This document shows, one piece after another, positions 27,282-36,205 of a stretch of DNA of 64,000 nucleotides; the stretch's first letter is position 1; each line of letters opens with the position of its first letter. This DNA is from Heyndrickxia sporothermodurans (lineage in GTDB: Bacteria; Bacillota; Bacilli; Bacillales; Bacillaceae_C). Below the pieces are notes generated by a model that was given only the letters and a program-made list of their open reading frames with translations, did no database searches and had not been told where the DNA came from. The stretch lies in the NCBI GenBank assembly GCA_018333075.1, contig BORH01000004.1, positions 1 to 64,000 of the forward strand, in the 5' to 3' direction. The position numbers and the translations under genes are program-made.

Positions 27282-30200
27282 ATGAAAAGTGTATCGTTTG
27301 ATCAATTAATCCAAATGACTAAATATGAAGAAGCGATTTCCATATTTTTAGAAGAATATCGTCAAGTAATAAATTCAGCTACATTAACCGATTTTCGCTA
27401 TTGGCTGACGTCATTTCCCAATGAAGCTATTTTAAAAGATTATATTAAAGTAGCGGACACGGCATTGATGGGGAAATTATCAACAGTTCTTGTCAAGGCA
27501 AATGTGAAGAGATTACACTCACCGATGATCATGATTTGGTATTGTGAGGAATTAATGAATGAACATAAATTAATTGAGGCTGAAGAAAGGCTAAAAGAGC
27601 TTTTGCAGTATGATCTTACTTCTGATGAGGAAGAAAAGCTATATTTTGTTTTAGCAGAAGTATTGATGCATATGCAACGTTTTTCTGAAGCGAAAACATA
27701 TATGGTTCAATGTGAAAAAAAAACAAAGGAGCCGATGAATACTCGTTGGGGCTATTATTATTTATTAAAAGGTGATTGGCAGACTGCTATTAATTTTCTT
27801 GGTGCCGGTAAGCTTGATAAGAAGGACGGATCGGTTGCCTATGCACTTTTAATTCAGCATTATGCAATTAAAGGAAAATATGAGCTTGCAGAATCTTTGA
27901 TAGATGAAGGATTGGTTCATCATCCAAATGATCCGAAGCTTTTAGTTGAAAAGATACGACTTCTTTATCAAATGAAAAGATGGGTAGGAATGAGAAAAAG
28001 CATTACTCATTTCAATCAAATAACACCGTACAGTGATTATAGACGCTTATTTGAGGAGTATTTTGCTGAGAGTTATTATCAAGTGAAAAGTTTGTCAGAC
28101 CTTACTCAGTTGCTAGAGGAATGTTCTCACCTTAAAAGGAATTCTTTGTTTAAAGAGTTTAATGGAGCTTTTAATCTTCCTGCCAAAAAGCTAACGTACA
28201 AACCTACGATACAAAAATACAATTATTGTGTTCCTGCTAGTTTAGAAATGATATTAAGCCAGTATCGTCACATGATCGATCAGGATCTTATTGCTGATTC
28301 TGTTTTCTCTGTAACTGGAACAAAACTATCTAAAGCAATAGAATTTATGGAGAAACAGGGGTATACCTGTAAGTTTTTTTATGGATCCGTTGATCATTTT
28401 AAATGTTTATTAGATGCAGATGTTGGCATCATGATCAATGTAGATTATCCAATGTCTTCACATGTTCAAGTGGTAGTTGGCTATGATGACAATTTACGTG
28501 TCTTGTACGTGCATGATCCTAATCGCAGGGAGGCTTATCCCATCAAATATGATGAGGTTGAAAAAGAATATGAGAATAATAAAGTATTAGCTTTGGCAAT
28601 CGTTCCAAAAAATGAGGAAGATCGACTGCTTACATTAGATAATCAGCAGCATGAGTTGGTTAGTAGAATGATTGATCTAGCTGAGGTGGGGGATTCAGTG
28701 CTTTCATCAAAAGATGAGGAGTTTATTCAAAATAACTTAAATGAATTCATAGTAGCTGTCTATACTATCAGATATTTACCCAAGCATATCAGTTTAGAAA
28801 CTCTTGAAAAAGCTATTCATACTGTAAGGAAGCATTTAGTAAACAGCGAATATTGTAGTCTTATTATTGCTTATGCTTTTTGTCAACGTCAGGAGCTTGA
28901 CTATGCCCTTTCAAATATTGAAAGAAACTTTAGTAAAACGAATCAATCAACTTACTGGTTCTTAAGGGGGAGAATCTATTTTGACAAAGATGAATATCGG
29001 TTAGCCCTTAAAGCGTTTGGTCACGCTTTAAATGATGAACCAGATGATCCTATTGTTTGGACTTATTTAGCTCTATCTAATTCAAGGCTTGGTGATAGCA
29101 AGCTTGCACTTCAATATTCGAGAATTGCGTTGGATATAAATAAGGAAGATACATTTGTTCTTGCAAGTTATGGAGACATTTTATATGAAGCAAAAGATTA
29201 CAAAGAAGCCCGAAACTTCTTTCATCAATTGTTAAAGACGAATAAAGTAGATGAGTATTTTTGGTATGAGAGAGCTCGCTGCGATGTTCAGTTAGGAAGA
29301 TATACTTTAGCAAGGAAAGGATTTCAGATTGCTATTTCATTAAAACGTGGTGAACCGCATCCTTATATTGAATTAGCAAATTTATATGATCAATTAGATC
29401 AGGATGAAAAGCGTGCTGAAAAGGTATTGCTTGAAGGGCTTTTACATACGCAACAATCACCACTTCTACTCCATGAGCTTGGAAATTTATACGAACGTGC
29501 AGAACGTTACGATGAAGCCCGAACCTATTTGATTCGTGCATTAGACATTAATCCAAATGATGTATTTTCCTGGATCTCGTTAGGATCTTTAATGAAGTCT
29601 GAAGGAAAATATGTAGAACTATTTGATTTTATGGAAAAAAGAAGTTTAGAGTTCAACTTGAATAGTGAATTTTTAATCAATGCTGGCATGCTCTTGTGGG
29701 AGGCAGCTACTGAAGTAAAAGTTGAATCAGCTTATTTCGAACGTGCTTTATATTTTATTGAAAAGGGGATCACATGTGAATCAGATCATTTGAAAGATTG
29801 CTTAGAATTATATGTAGAGGCCATTGGGAATACAGCCTATTATCGTAGAGGAATTCATTTTTTAGAAAAGGAATATGAAAAGGATAAAGATAATTCCCTT
29901 TATTATTTGTGCTATATTGGTTACTTATATGAAATTAATAGTTATTTTCATAAAGCAAAACAGTATTTTGAGCGTGCCATTTCAATTAAGAATAACGAAA
30001 TTTTTCCATACTTTCGCTTAGGAGAAATAGCGTTTAGGCTTGAAAAGTATAAGGAAGCGGAGATCTATTTTCAAAAGGTCTTACAGTTTGATTCATCATA
30101 TGAGCAGGCGTATTTAAATCTTGCAAGTATTGCTTCTGATCAGAATGATAAAATTAACGAAAAGAAATATTTGCTTAATGCTTTTCAATTAAATCCATAC

Positions 30201-31502
30201 TGTATTGGTGTAGAGGACTTAGTAGATGTGATCGATGAGGAAGAAGAGATTCAAGAACTGCTTGAATGCTTAAAGAAATCCATGAAAATGTATGATCAAG
30301 TATTTATATTAGATTCCATCGCTTATGCATATGGTAAACTTGGGGATATTGTTAAAGAAGAAGAATATTTAAATGCAGCAATGTTAAAACAACCGAATCT
30401 TTCACATCTTATGTATCATCAGATCAAGCTTTGGATAAAGAAAGGCAAGAATAAACAGGCTAAAGAATCTTTGCTTTCACTTATTGAAAAACATGTGGAT
30501 GATCGTGATTTGTATAAGCTATTAATTGAGAACTCTAATAATATTCGTTCAATAGCAAAGCTTGAGGAGGAGTTGACGAAATTAAAGCTAGAGCCTTCAG
30601 ATAGAAGCACTGCTTTTATGAATTTAGCTTCGGAATATGAAAAAGTGTTTTTGAGCAAGGGTCAATCATTTGAACAATTACGTCAATCTAAGGGGATATT
30701 TAAGAAACTAGGATATTTTACAAGGACTATTTTTCATGTTGGAGGAATTATAAACTTTTATGAAAAAGCGATAAAAATAGATAAAGAAAATATTACTGCA
30801 GTCATGTGGCTTGCCGATTTTTATATCAATGAAGAGCTTTTAAGTGATGCGATCAAGGTACTAGAGCAAGCGTTTAAACAAACTTCACATATTGATATTG
30901 CATACCGTCTTGCTGCATTATACGCTGATAACGTAGAAAATGTTAAAGCGTATAAGAAAAACAGATATTTATCAAAAGCGAGGGATCTACTTAAATTCTG
31001 TTTAAATGTTCAAGAAGATCCAGAGTATATGAATCTATTAGGACATGTGCTTTTGGAGCAAGAGGAATTACTGGAAGCTGAGGCAATTTTCCTCCGTTGT
31101 TTGTCAATTGAGCCGACTATTAATGGTGGATATTTTAATCTTGGACGTATATATATTCAATTAGAAAAGTTTACAAAAGCTGAACAAGCAAGCAAAAAAG
31201 CGATTGAGCTTGAGCCTGACAATGAAGAGTACTATAACCAGCTTGCTCTTATTTTCCACTATCAAGGTCAGGATGAGAGAGCATTAGACATTATACAAAC
31301 AGCTATAAAGTTAGATTCAGATGATTTATATTTTCAATATAACCGTGCAATTTTCCTGATTGGCATGGGGAGGATGAGGGAAGCTGCTAAGCAATTGGAG
31401 GAAGTATTTGAATTAGATGAATATGATTATTTCTTCGAATTAGCAGAAGAAGATGATGAAATTCTTCCATTAAAAAAAGCCGGTTATTTTCCAGGAGTAT
31501 AA
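27282..31502 (+). CDS. Giant TPR protein with embedded C39-type cysteine peptidase domain
   Basis: This 1406-residue protein has no signal peptide or membrane span. Helical TPR-like repeats fill residues ~80-290 and ~500-1390, for example YWFLRGRIYFDKDEYRLALKAF and GGYFNLGRIYIQLEKFTKAE. Between them (~300-435) lies a papain-like C39 domain: C316 in NYCVPASLEMIL, H394 in SSHVQVVVGYDD, D412 in YVHDPN. C39 peptidases cut bacteriocin-type leaders, usually inside ABC exporters; here the domain is in a soluble scaffold without a transporter. The start follows TTGGAGGAAACGT. The gene stands alone between two direct repeats, suggesting a cassette. The substrate is unknown; a processing, signalling or defence role would be speculation. 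Confidence 0.85.
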   Translation: MKSVSFDQLIQMTKYEEAISIFLEEYRQVINSATLTDFRYWLTSFPNEAILKDYIKVADTALMGKLSTVLVKANVKRLHSPMIMIWYCEELMNEHKLIEAEERLKELLQYDLTSDEEEKLYFVLAEVLMHMQRFSEAKTYMVQCEKKTKEPMNTRWGYYYLLKGDWQTAINFLGAGKLDKKDGSVAYALLIQHYAIKGKYELAESLIDEGLVHHPNDPKLLVEKIRLLYQMKRWVGMRKSITHFNQITPYSDYRRLFEEYFAESYYQVKSLSDLTQLLEECSHLKRNSLFKEFNGAFNLPAKKLTYKPTIQKYNYCVPASLEMILSQYRHMIDQDLIADSVFSVTGTKLSKAIEFMEKQGYTCKFFYGSVDHFKCLLDADVGIMINVDYPMSSHVQVVVGYDDNLRVLYVHDPNRREAYPIKYDEVEKEYENNKVLALAIVPKNEEDRLLTLDNQQHELVSRMIDLAEVGDSVLSSKDEEFIQNNLNEFIVAVYTIRYLPKHISLETLEKAIHTVRKHLVNSEYCSLIIAYAFCQRQELDYALSNIERNFSKTNQSTYWFLRGRIYFDKDEYRLALKAFGHALNDEPDDPIVWTYLALSNSRLGDSKLALQYSRIALDINKEDTFVLASYGDILYEAKDYKEARNFFHQLLKTNKVDEYFWYERARCDVQLGRYTLARKGFQIAISLKRGEPHPYIELANLYDQLDQDEKRAEKVLLEGLLHTQQSPLLLHELGNLYERAERYDEARTYLIRALDINPNDVFSWISLGSLMKSEGKYVELFDFMEKRSLEFNLNSEFLINAGMLLWEAATEVKVESAYFERALYFIEKGITCESDHLKDCLELYVEAIGNTAYYRRGIHFLEKEYEKDKDNSLYYLCYIGYLYEINSYFHKAKQYFERAISIKNNEIFPYFRLGEIAFRLEKYKEAEIYFQKVLQFDSSYEQAYLNLASIASDQNDKINEKKYLLNAFQLNPYCIGVEDLVDVIDEEEEIQELLECLKKSMKMYDQVFILDSIAYAYGKLGDIVKEEEYLNAAMLKQPNLSHLMYHQIKLWIKKGKNKQAKESLLSLIEKHVDDRDLYKLLIENSNNIRSIAKLEEELTKLKLEPSDRSTAFMNLASEYEKVFLSKGQSFEQLRQSKGIFKKLGYFTRTIFHVGGIINFYEKAIKIDKENITAVMWLADFYINEELLSDAIKVLEQAFKQTSHIDIAYRLAALYADNVENVKAYKKNRYLSKARDLLKFCLNVQEDPEYMNLLGHVLLEQEELLEAEAIFLRCLSIEPTINGGYFNLGRIYIQLEKFTKAEQASKKAIELEPDNEEYYNQLALIFHYQGQDERALDIIQTAIKLDSDDLYFQYNRAIFLIGMGRMREAAKQLEEVFELDEYDYFFELAEEDDEILPLKKAGYFPGV

Positions 31503-31509
31503 ATAACAT

Positions 31510-31641
31510 AAGAAAATGTTGATATATAAGTATAAAAAATTGTATAGCATTTATAAAGAAATTTACTCTTAGACAGGAACTATTAATCACCGAATTTGAA
31601 CTGGGGTAGGAGGGACAGGGAACCTGTCCCTCTGTCCCATT
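31510..31641 (+). repeat. ~130-bp direct repeat, copy B (downstream of TPR-C39 gene)
   Basis: It begins 8 bases after the TPR-C39 stop. It carries the last ~60 bases of the FGGY-kinase remnant, then a GGGACAGG palindrome (31611-31631). It overlaps the stop of the beta-lactamase-like gene on the other strand. Together with copy A (27071-27199) it brackets the TPR-C39 gene. Confidence 0.9.
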
Positions 31642-32938
31642 AAGCTGTCTTTAGCAACATCCTTAATCCAAAGAATGCTGACCATATGACACCTTTATTA
31701 TCATAATAAAAGCGAATTGGTTTTTCATTTGCTACTAATACAAGTGTATTTTCGTCACTTGCTCGTAATAAATACTCCTTCTCGTTGATCATTGCATACA
31801 AGGCATCGCTTTTTAGTAAAATTTGAAGACAGGTTCCTTCTTCTGATTGAAAGTTACCTATGAAGCGTTCTTTTTGTTCTATTGTAAAGTTTGCAATTGG
31901 TTCAATGTATCGTTTCTTTTCAAGTGGGATACCAAATGTAGTATTTACAGCCTCTAGCCAAATATCTCTGGACGCAACATCTGATACATTTGTTAAAACA
32001 GAGACGACTAGGTTCCTTTCAGGGACAAAACCAAAATTGGAGGAAACACCTGGCTGACCTCCTCCATGCTCAATTAGGGTGACACCATGATAATCAGGGG
32101 TTATTTCAAATGCATAACCATAAGCAGATTTTCGATTAATTGATAGATATGGCTGCCGCATTTTGTTACTTTGCTCAACTGAAACGATGGCATTGCTAGA
32201 GTTATTAAGATACTGTTCTCCATATTTGATCAAATCAAGTACATTCGAACGAATGCCGCCACCTACTTCATAGTTTCCAAGAGTTGGCCAATTTTGTTTT
32301 TCATATCTTCCTTTTTTATCGTTAAATATGTAAGGGGTTGAAACATCATGCAACCTATCTAGTTCCTCAAGACTAAAAGTTGAGCGGTGCATTTGTAACG
32401 GATAAAGTAGCTCCTCCGTTATATATCTTCTAAATAAGCGTCCAGTAACTCTTTCTATAATGGTCCCTAATAATAAAAAGGTATCATTGCAATAGCTTAA
32501 ATACTCTCCAGGTTTTCCTAGAACATCATGCTTTGTTTCTGCTAAGTAGGTAAGATGCTCATGGAATTGATTCAGCTCTTCTCTTCGTTGAATGGGTGCA
32601 AGCCCTGTGGAATGTGTTAACAGATGATGGATTTTAATAGATTTTACATCCACTTCTTGAATGTGAAACTCCGGTAAGTAGTTGATGACTGGATCATGAA
32701 CGGACAATTTTCCTTCTTCCTCAAGCTTCATGATCGCTAATGCAGTAAATGATTTTGTAACTGAAGCTATTCCGAAAATGGTATTAGGAGTAACAGGCTC
32801 CTTTGTATCAATATCCTTCACACCAAATCCTTGTTGATAAATGATCTTTCCATTTTGGCAAACAGCTACTGCCGCACCTGGAATATTCTCATTAGACATA
32901 CGTTCCCTAAGCTTATCTTCAAACAATGACCATTTCAT
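31640..32938 (-). CDS. Serine hydrolase of the beta-lactamase/DD-peptidase fold
   Basis: This 432-residue class C beta-lactamase-related protein has the SxxK nucleophile motif in GIASVTKSFTA, YxN as SYCNDTF, and a third motif near IEHGGGQPGVSS. A C-terminal small domain (~345-432) follows. There is no signal peptide, so it is probably a cytoplasmic esterase or D-aminopeptidase-like enzyme rather than a penicillin-binding protein. Start ATG 32938 follows AAGGGTGATTT. Its stop codon falls in the direct repeat B. Confidence 0.85.
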   Translation of the reverse strand: MKWSLFEDKLRERMSNENIPGAAVAVCQNGKIIYQQGFGVKDIDTKEPVTPNTIFGIASVTKSFTALAIMKLEEEGKLSVHDPVINYLPEFHIQEVDVKSIKIHHLLTHSTGLAPIQRREELNQFHEHLTYLAETKHDVLGKPGEYLSYCNDTFLLLGTIIERVTGRLFRRYITEELLYPLQMHRSTFSLEELDRLHDVSTPYIFNDKKGRYEKQNWPTLGNYEVGGGIRSNVLDLIKYGEQYLNNSSNAIVSVEQSNKMRQPYLSINRKSAYGYAFEITPDYHGVTLIEHGGGQPGVSSNFGFVPERNLVVSVLTNVSDVASRDIWLEAVNTTFGIPLEKKRYIEPIANFTIEQKERFIGNFQSEEGTCLQILLKSDALYAMINEKEYLLRASDENTLVLVANEKPIRFYYDNKGVIWSAFFGLRMLLKTA

Positions 32939-32992
32939 CAAATCACCCTTTAGTTTTTAATTTTAATAATAGTATAACAATTAATATTAAAA

Positions 32993-33060
32993 AGTGCCTG
33001 ACACCATTTATTCAAAAAGTGAATAAATATAAAAAAAATGCATAAAGGTGCCTGACACCA
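32993..33060. repeat. GGTGCCTGACACC-type REP pair
   Basis: Two copies of the core (AGTGCCTGACACC at ~32993 and GGTGCCTGACACC at 33048-33060) flank a TTTATTC/GAATAAA hairpin (33007-33027). The core is the reverse complement of that at 2299-2325, and the sequence AAAATGCATAAAGGTG is also shared with 2240-2255. It lies between the divergent hydrolase and TetR genes. Confidence 0.7.
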
Positions 33061-33160
33061 ATATAAATATGACAGGTGCTGTTTGGTATGCTAGATTTTA
33101 TGATAGAATCGTTTAAACAGATTAAATTATACGTATTACTAATTTGATGGAGGGTAAAAG

Positions 33161-33772
33161 ATGGCACCAATTGTTTCAGATGAATACAAAATGAAGAAAA
33201 AGAAGCAAATACTAGATAGCGCACTTATTTGTTTTGCAGAAAAAGGATATCAATTAGCGACTATAGATGATATTGTTCAGCATTCAGGTATCAGCAAAGG
33301 GGCAATATACAATTATTTTAAATCGAAGGAAGAAATCTATATTGAATTAATGAATGAAAATACAAAAGAATTGGATAAGGATATTCAAGAAGTATTACAG
33401 ACCTATAATACTGCACCTGAGAGGGTTACTAGACTTTTTGATTTATATTTAAGAAATAAGCCATCTGAATCACCAGGAAAAGAAAAATTTTTAGTTTACT
33501 ATGAGTTTAGACTCTTTTCAATGAGAGATGAAGGTTTATCGGATTTATTACAAGAAAGAAAGAAGCATATTTTTATTGGAAATTTGGTGGAGATTCTTAA
33601 AGAAGGTCAAGAAAACGGAGAACTTAGTCAAGACTTTAATCGAGAATTAGTTGCTAATACATTTTGGAGCATGATTCACGGAGCAACACTATCTACTATC
33701 ATTGATAAAGATTTTCCTTACCATGAAGTATTGAAAAATATGAAAGCGATGTTCATTTCTTACTTAAGTTGA
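33161..33772 (+). CDS. TetR/AcrR family transcriptional regulator
   Basis: This 203-residue regulator has the canonical N-terminal helix-turn-helix: KQILDSALICFAEKGYQLATIDDIV then HSGISKGAIYNYFKSKEEIY. The C-terminal ligand domain is divergent. RBS GGAGGGTAAAAG precedes ATG. It is flanked by the divergent hydrolase gene and the co-directional M32 carboxypeptidase; an inverted repeat at 33833-33858 upstream of the latter is a candidate operator. Confidence 0.88.
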   Translation: MAPIVSDEYKMKKKKQILDSALICFAEKGYQLATIDDIVQHSGISKGAIYNYFKSKEEIYIELMNENTKELDKDIQEVLQTYNTAPERVTRLFDLYLRNKPSESPGKEKFLVYYEFRLFSMRDEGLSDLLQERKKHIFIGNLVEILKEGQENGELSQDFNRELVANTFWSMIHGATLSTIIDKDFPYHEVLKNMKAMFISYLS

Positions 33773-33832
33773 AATTTTTTTATTAAAAATTATCTGAATG
33801 ATTTGATGATTTAGAAAAAGTATGTTTAAATT

Positions 33833-33858
33833 AAATAAACTGTATAGTCGGTTTATTT
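33833..33858 (+). promoter_or_regulatory. Inverted repeat and -10 box upstream of the M32 gene
   Basis: AAATAAAC (33833-33840) and GTTTATTT (33851-33858) form an 8-bp inverted repeat over a 10-base spacer, with a TATAAT box at 33874-33879 downstream. The layout suits a TetR-type operator over a -35 region. No clear -35 consensus is visible. Confidence 0.4.
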
Positions 33859-33997
33859 CAAAATTGATTTCAGTATAATGGAATGCTTTTACTGGTAAAT
33901 GCATAATTTTAACAAGTAATGAGAAGAGATGAAGAAGCAAGGTGTAGTATGATTTGTTTTCATTTCAAGGATTAAATAATTTAAGGGTGGGAATACA

Positions 33998-35530
33998 ATG
34001 AAACAAATGGTATGTGATCAATCAGTTAAAGAGGCTTGGGAAAAATTTAAGAAGCTAGATGAAAAAATTACTCATTATTCAAGTGTTACAGCCTTATTAG
34101 ATTGGGATCAAAAAGTAATGGCACCAAAAAAAGGGAGGCAGTCCTTTTCCAATGCGATCGGAACCTTAAAAACGGAGGAGTTTAAATTAATGGTATCTGA
34201 TGAAATGAGAGATGTATTAAGCGTTCTCTCTTCGTCTGACGCTATTGAATATTTAGATGAGAAGGAAATCGCTCAGGTTAGGGAGCGTAAAGAATTTTAT
34301 GATCGGTCAAAAAGTATACCTCCGAAAATGTATCAGGAATATGCTGTGCTTACTGCCCAAGCGAATGATTCTTGGGAGGAAGCAAGAGACAAAAATGACT
34401 TTTCACTTTTTAAACCAGATTTAGAAAAAATAGTAGAATACAATAAAAAATTTGTAGAAATGTATGGATACGAGCATCATCCATATGATGCTTTATTGAA
34501 TCAGTATGAACCAGGACTAACAGTGGAAAAATTAGATCCTTTATTTGCTAGATTAAGAGAAAAGAGTATAGATTTGTTACAAAGAATTCAGCAATCAACA
34601 CATCAGCCGCCTGCTGAAATTTTTGAACAATCTTTTGGTGTGGAAAAACAAAAGGCATTTAATCGATATCTATTGCCAATCCTTGGTTTTGATATGAAAG
34701 CTGGCAGATTAGATGAAACGGTTCATCCGTTTGCCCAACCAATTAATAATAAGGATGTCAGAATTACAACGAGGTATCAAGAGAAGAATGTTCGTGCGGC
34801 ATTATTTGGCACGATTCACGAAGCTGGACATGGAATTTATGAGCAAAATATTTCTGACGAGTTTGAGGGAACAGCTCTCTTAACAGGTGCATCCTATGGA
34901 ATTCATGAATCTCAGTCACGTTTTCTTGAAAATATGGTAGGTCGAAGCAAAGAATTTTGGACATTTTTCTATCCGAAGCTCCAAGAGTATTTTCCTAGTC
35001 AATTAGGACAGGTGAGCGAGGAAGATTTTTACCAAGCAATTAATATAGTAAAGCCAACGATGATTCGAGTTGAAGCTGATGAATTAACATACAATCTTCA
35101 TATTATGATTCGCTACGAAATTGAAAAGGGTCTTATCATGGGAGAGATTGAGGTGAAAGATCTTCCAGAAATTTGGAATGCGAAGATGAAGGAGTATCTT
35201 GGTATCGTACCTAAAACCGCCAGTGAGGGTGTATTGCAGGATGTTCACTGGTCATTTGGCGGATTAGGATACTTTCCAAGCTATTCATTGGGTAACCTCT
35301 ATGCAGCACAGCTTCTAAATACAATAAAAAAGGAATGTCCAGATTTTTATCATCATATAGAAACTGCTAATTTTACGAACATCCAAACATGGTTAAAAAC
35401 TAACATTCATCAGTATGGAAAACTTTATACACCTAATCAATTAATTATTAAAACAACTGGAGAGGAACTAAATACAGATTACCTCGTCGAATATTTAGAA
35501 AATAAATATAGTAAAATCTATCAGCTTTAA
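33998..35530 (+). CDS. M32 family metallocarboxypeptidase
   Basis: This 510-residue cytoplasmic zinc carboxypeptidase (Taq carboxypeptidase family) removes C-terminal residues from peptides. The HEXXH zinc motif is H274-E275-A-G-H278 within GTIHEAGHGIYEQ, with the supporting motifs HESQSR, IRVEADELTYNLHI and DVHWSFGGLGYFPSY. Length is the family's usual ~500 residues. RBS AAGGGTGGGAATACA precedes ATG. It adds to the peptidase set of this region. Confidence 0.93.
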   Translation: MKQMVCDQSVKEAWEKFKKLDEKITHYSSVTALLDWDQKVMAPKKGRQSFSNAIGTLKTEEFKLMVSDEMRDVLSVLSSSDAIEYLDEKEIAQVRERKEFYDRSKSIPPKMYQEYAVLTAQANDSWEEARDKNDFSLFKPDLEKIVEYNKKFVEMYGYEHHPYDALLNQYEPGLTVEKLDPLFARLREKSIDLLQRIQQSTHQPPAEIFEQSFGVEKQKAFNRYLLPILGFDMKAGRLDETVHPFAQPINNKDVRITTRYQEKNVRAALFGTIHEAGHGIYEQNISDEFEGTALLTGASYGIHESQSRFLENMVGRSKEFWTFFYPKLQEYFPSQLGQVSEEDFYQAINIVKPTMIRVEADELTYNLHIMIRYEIEKGLIMGEIEVKDLPEIWNAKMKEYLGIVPKTASEGVLQDVHWSFGGLGYFPSYSLGNLYAAQLLNTIKKECPDFYHHIETANFTNIQTWLKTNIHQYGKLYTPNQLIIKTTGEELNTDYLVEYLENKYSKIYQL

Positions 35531-35632
35531 GTAACTTTTATGCTGGAATATCGTCTAATTTAGAGAAGGTTTTAAAATTAAGCGGTGAATTAATAATTAA
35601 TGTTTGGGGTTTTTCAAAAAAGGAGTGAATAA

Positions 35633-36025
35633 ATGAGAAAAAAAGTTATAACAAGTCTCATTTTGTTAGTAGGTTTATTATACTTGTCAGGTTGTTCTGA
35701 AAAAAATAACAAACCCGTTGAAACCAAGGTTACTATTAAAAATCCTGATGCAAAAGAGGTTTTAAGTCTTGATGGAAATGCTGATATTTTCCAATTGGAT
35801 GGAAAAGTATTTAAAGCTGATATTGATTGGGTAGATAAACTTGAACTAACTAAAAAAGAGTTGTTAGGGAAGATTTCTGGGAATTCCCAAAAGTCTTTTA
35901 AAGATGGTATAGCGAACAAATTACCAGTGGATGCAAAAATTTATTCCGCAAAAGAAAGAAATGATGTTGTAATCGCAGAATATGACGGGAAAACGAAGTA
36001 TTACTTAGTCCAAGCTGAAGGCTAA
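35633..36025 (+). CDS. Small lipoprotein of unknown function
   Basis: This 130-residue protein has an N-terminal basic-hydrophobic signal and lipobox LSGC (Cys ~22), so it is lipid-anchored outside the membrane. The mature part has a compact beta-rich look (ADIFQLDGKVFKADIDWVDKL) and ends KTKYYLVQAEG. I do not recognise a family. It has RBS AAAAGGAGTGAATAA and its own terminator. Confidence 0.75.
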   Translation: MRKKVITSLILLVGLLYLSGCSEKNNKPVETKVTIKNPDAKEVLSLDGNADIFQLDGKVFKADIDWVDKLELTKKELLGKISGNSQKSFKDGIANKLPVDAKIYSAKERNDVVIAEYDGKTKYYLVQAEG

Positions 36026-36055
36026 AATAGTTTGCCCACTGGAGCGAAATAACGG

Positions 36056-36087
36056 AAAAAGCATCGGGTCAAGTGACCGATGCTTTT
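36056..36087 (+). terminator. Terminator after the small lipoprotein gene
   Basis: AAAAAGCATCGG and CCGATGCTTTTTT form a strong stem with a loop of about nine bases ending in a T-run. Confidence 0.85.
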
Positions 36088-36205
36088 TTATGTGCTATTT
36101 ACTTTGTTAAATATGGTTCGAATTTACAACTAATTGAATTGTTACTTATAATGTTTTTTCTTATTTTGTACTTTAAACCGAACCCGTTAATTATTATAGG
36201 TTGGG

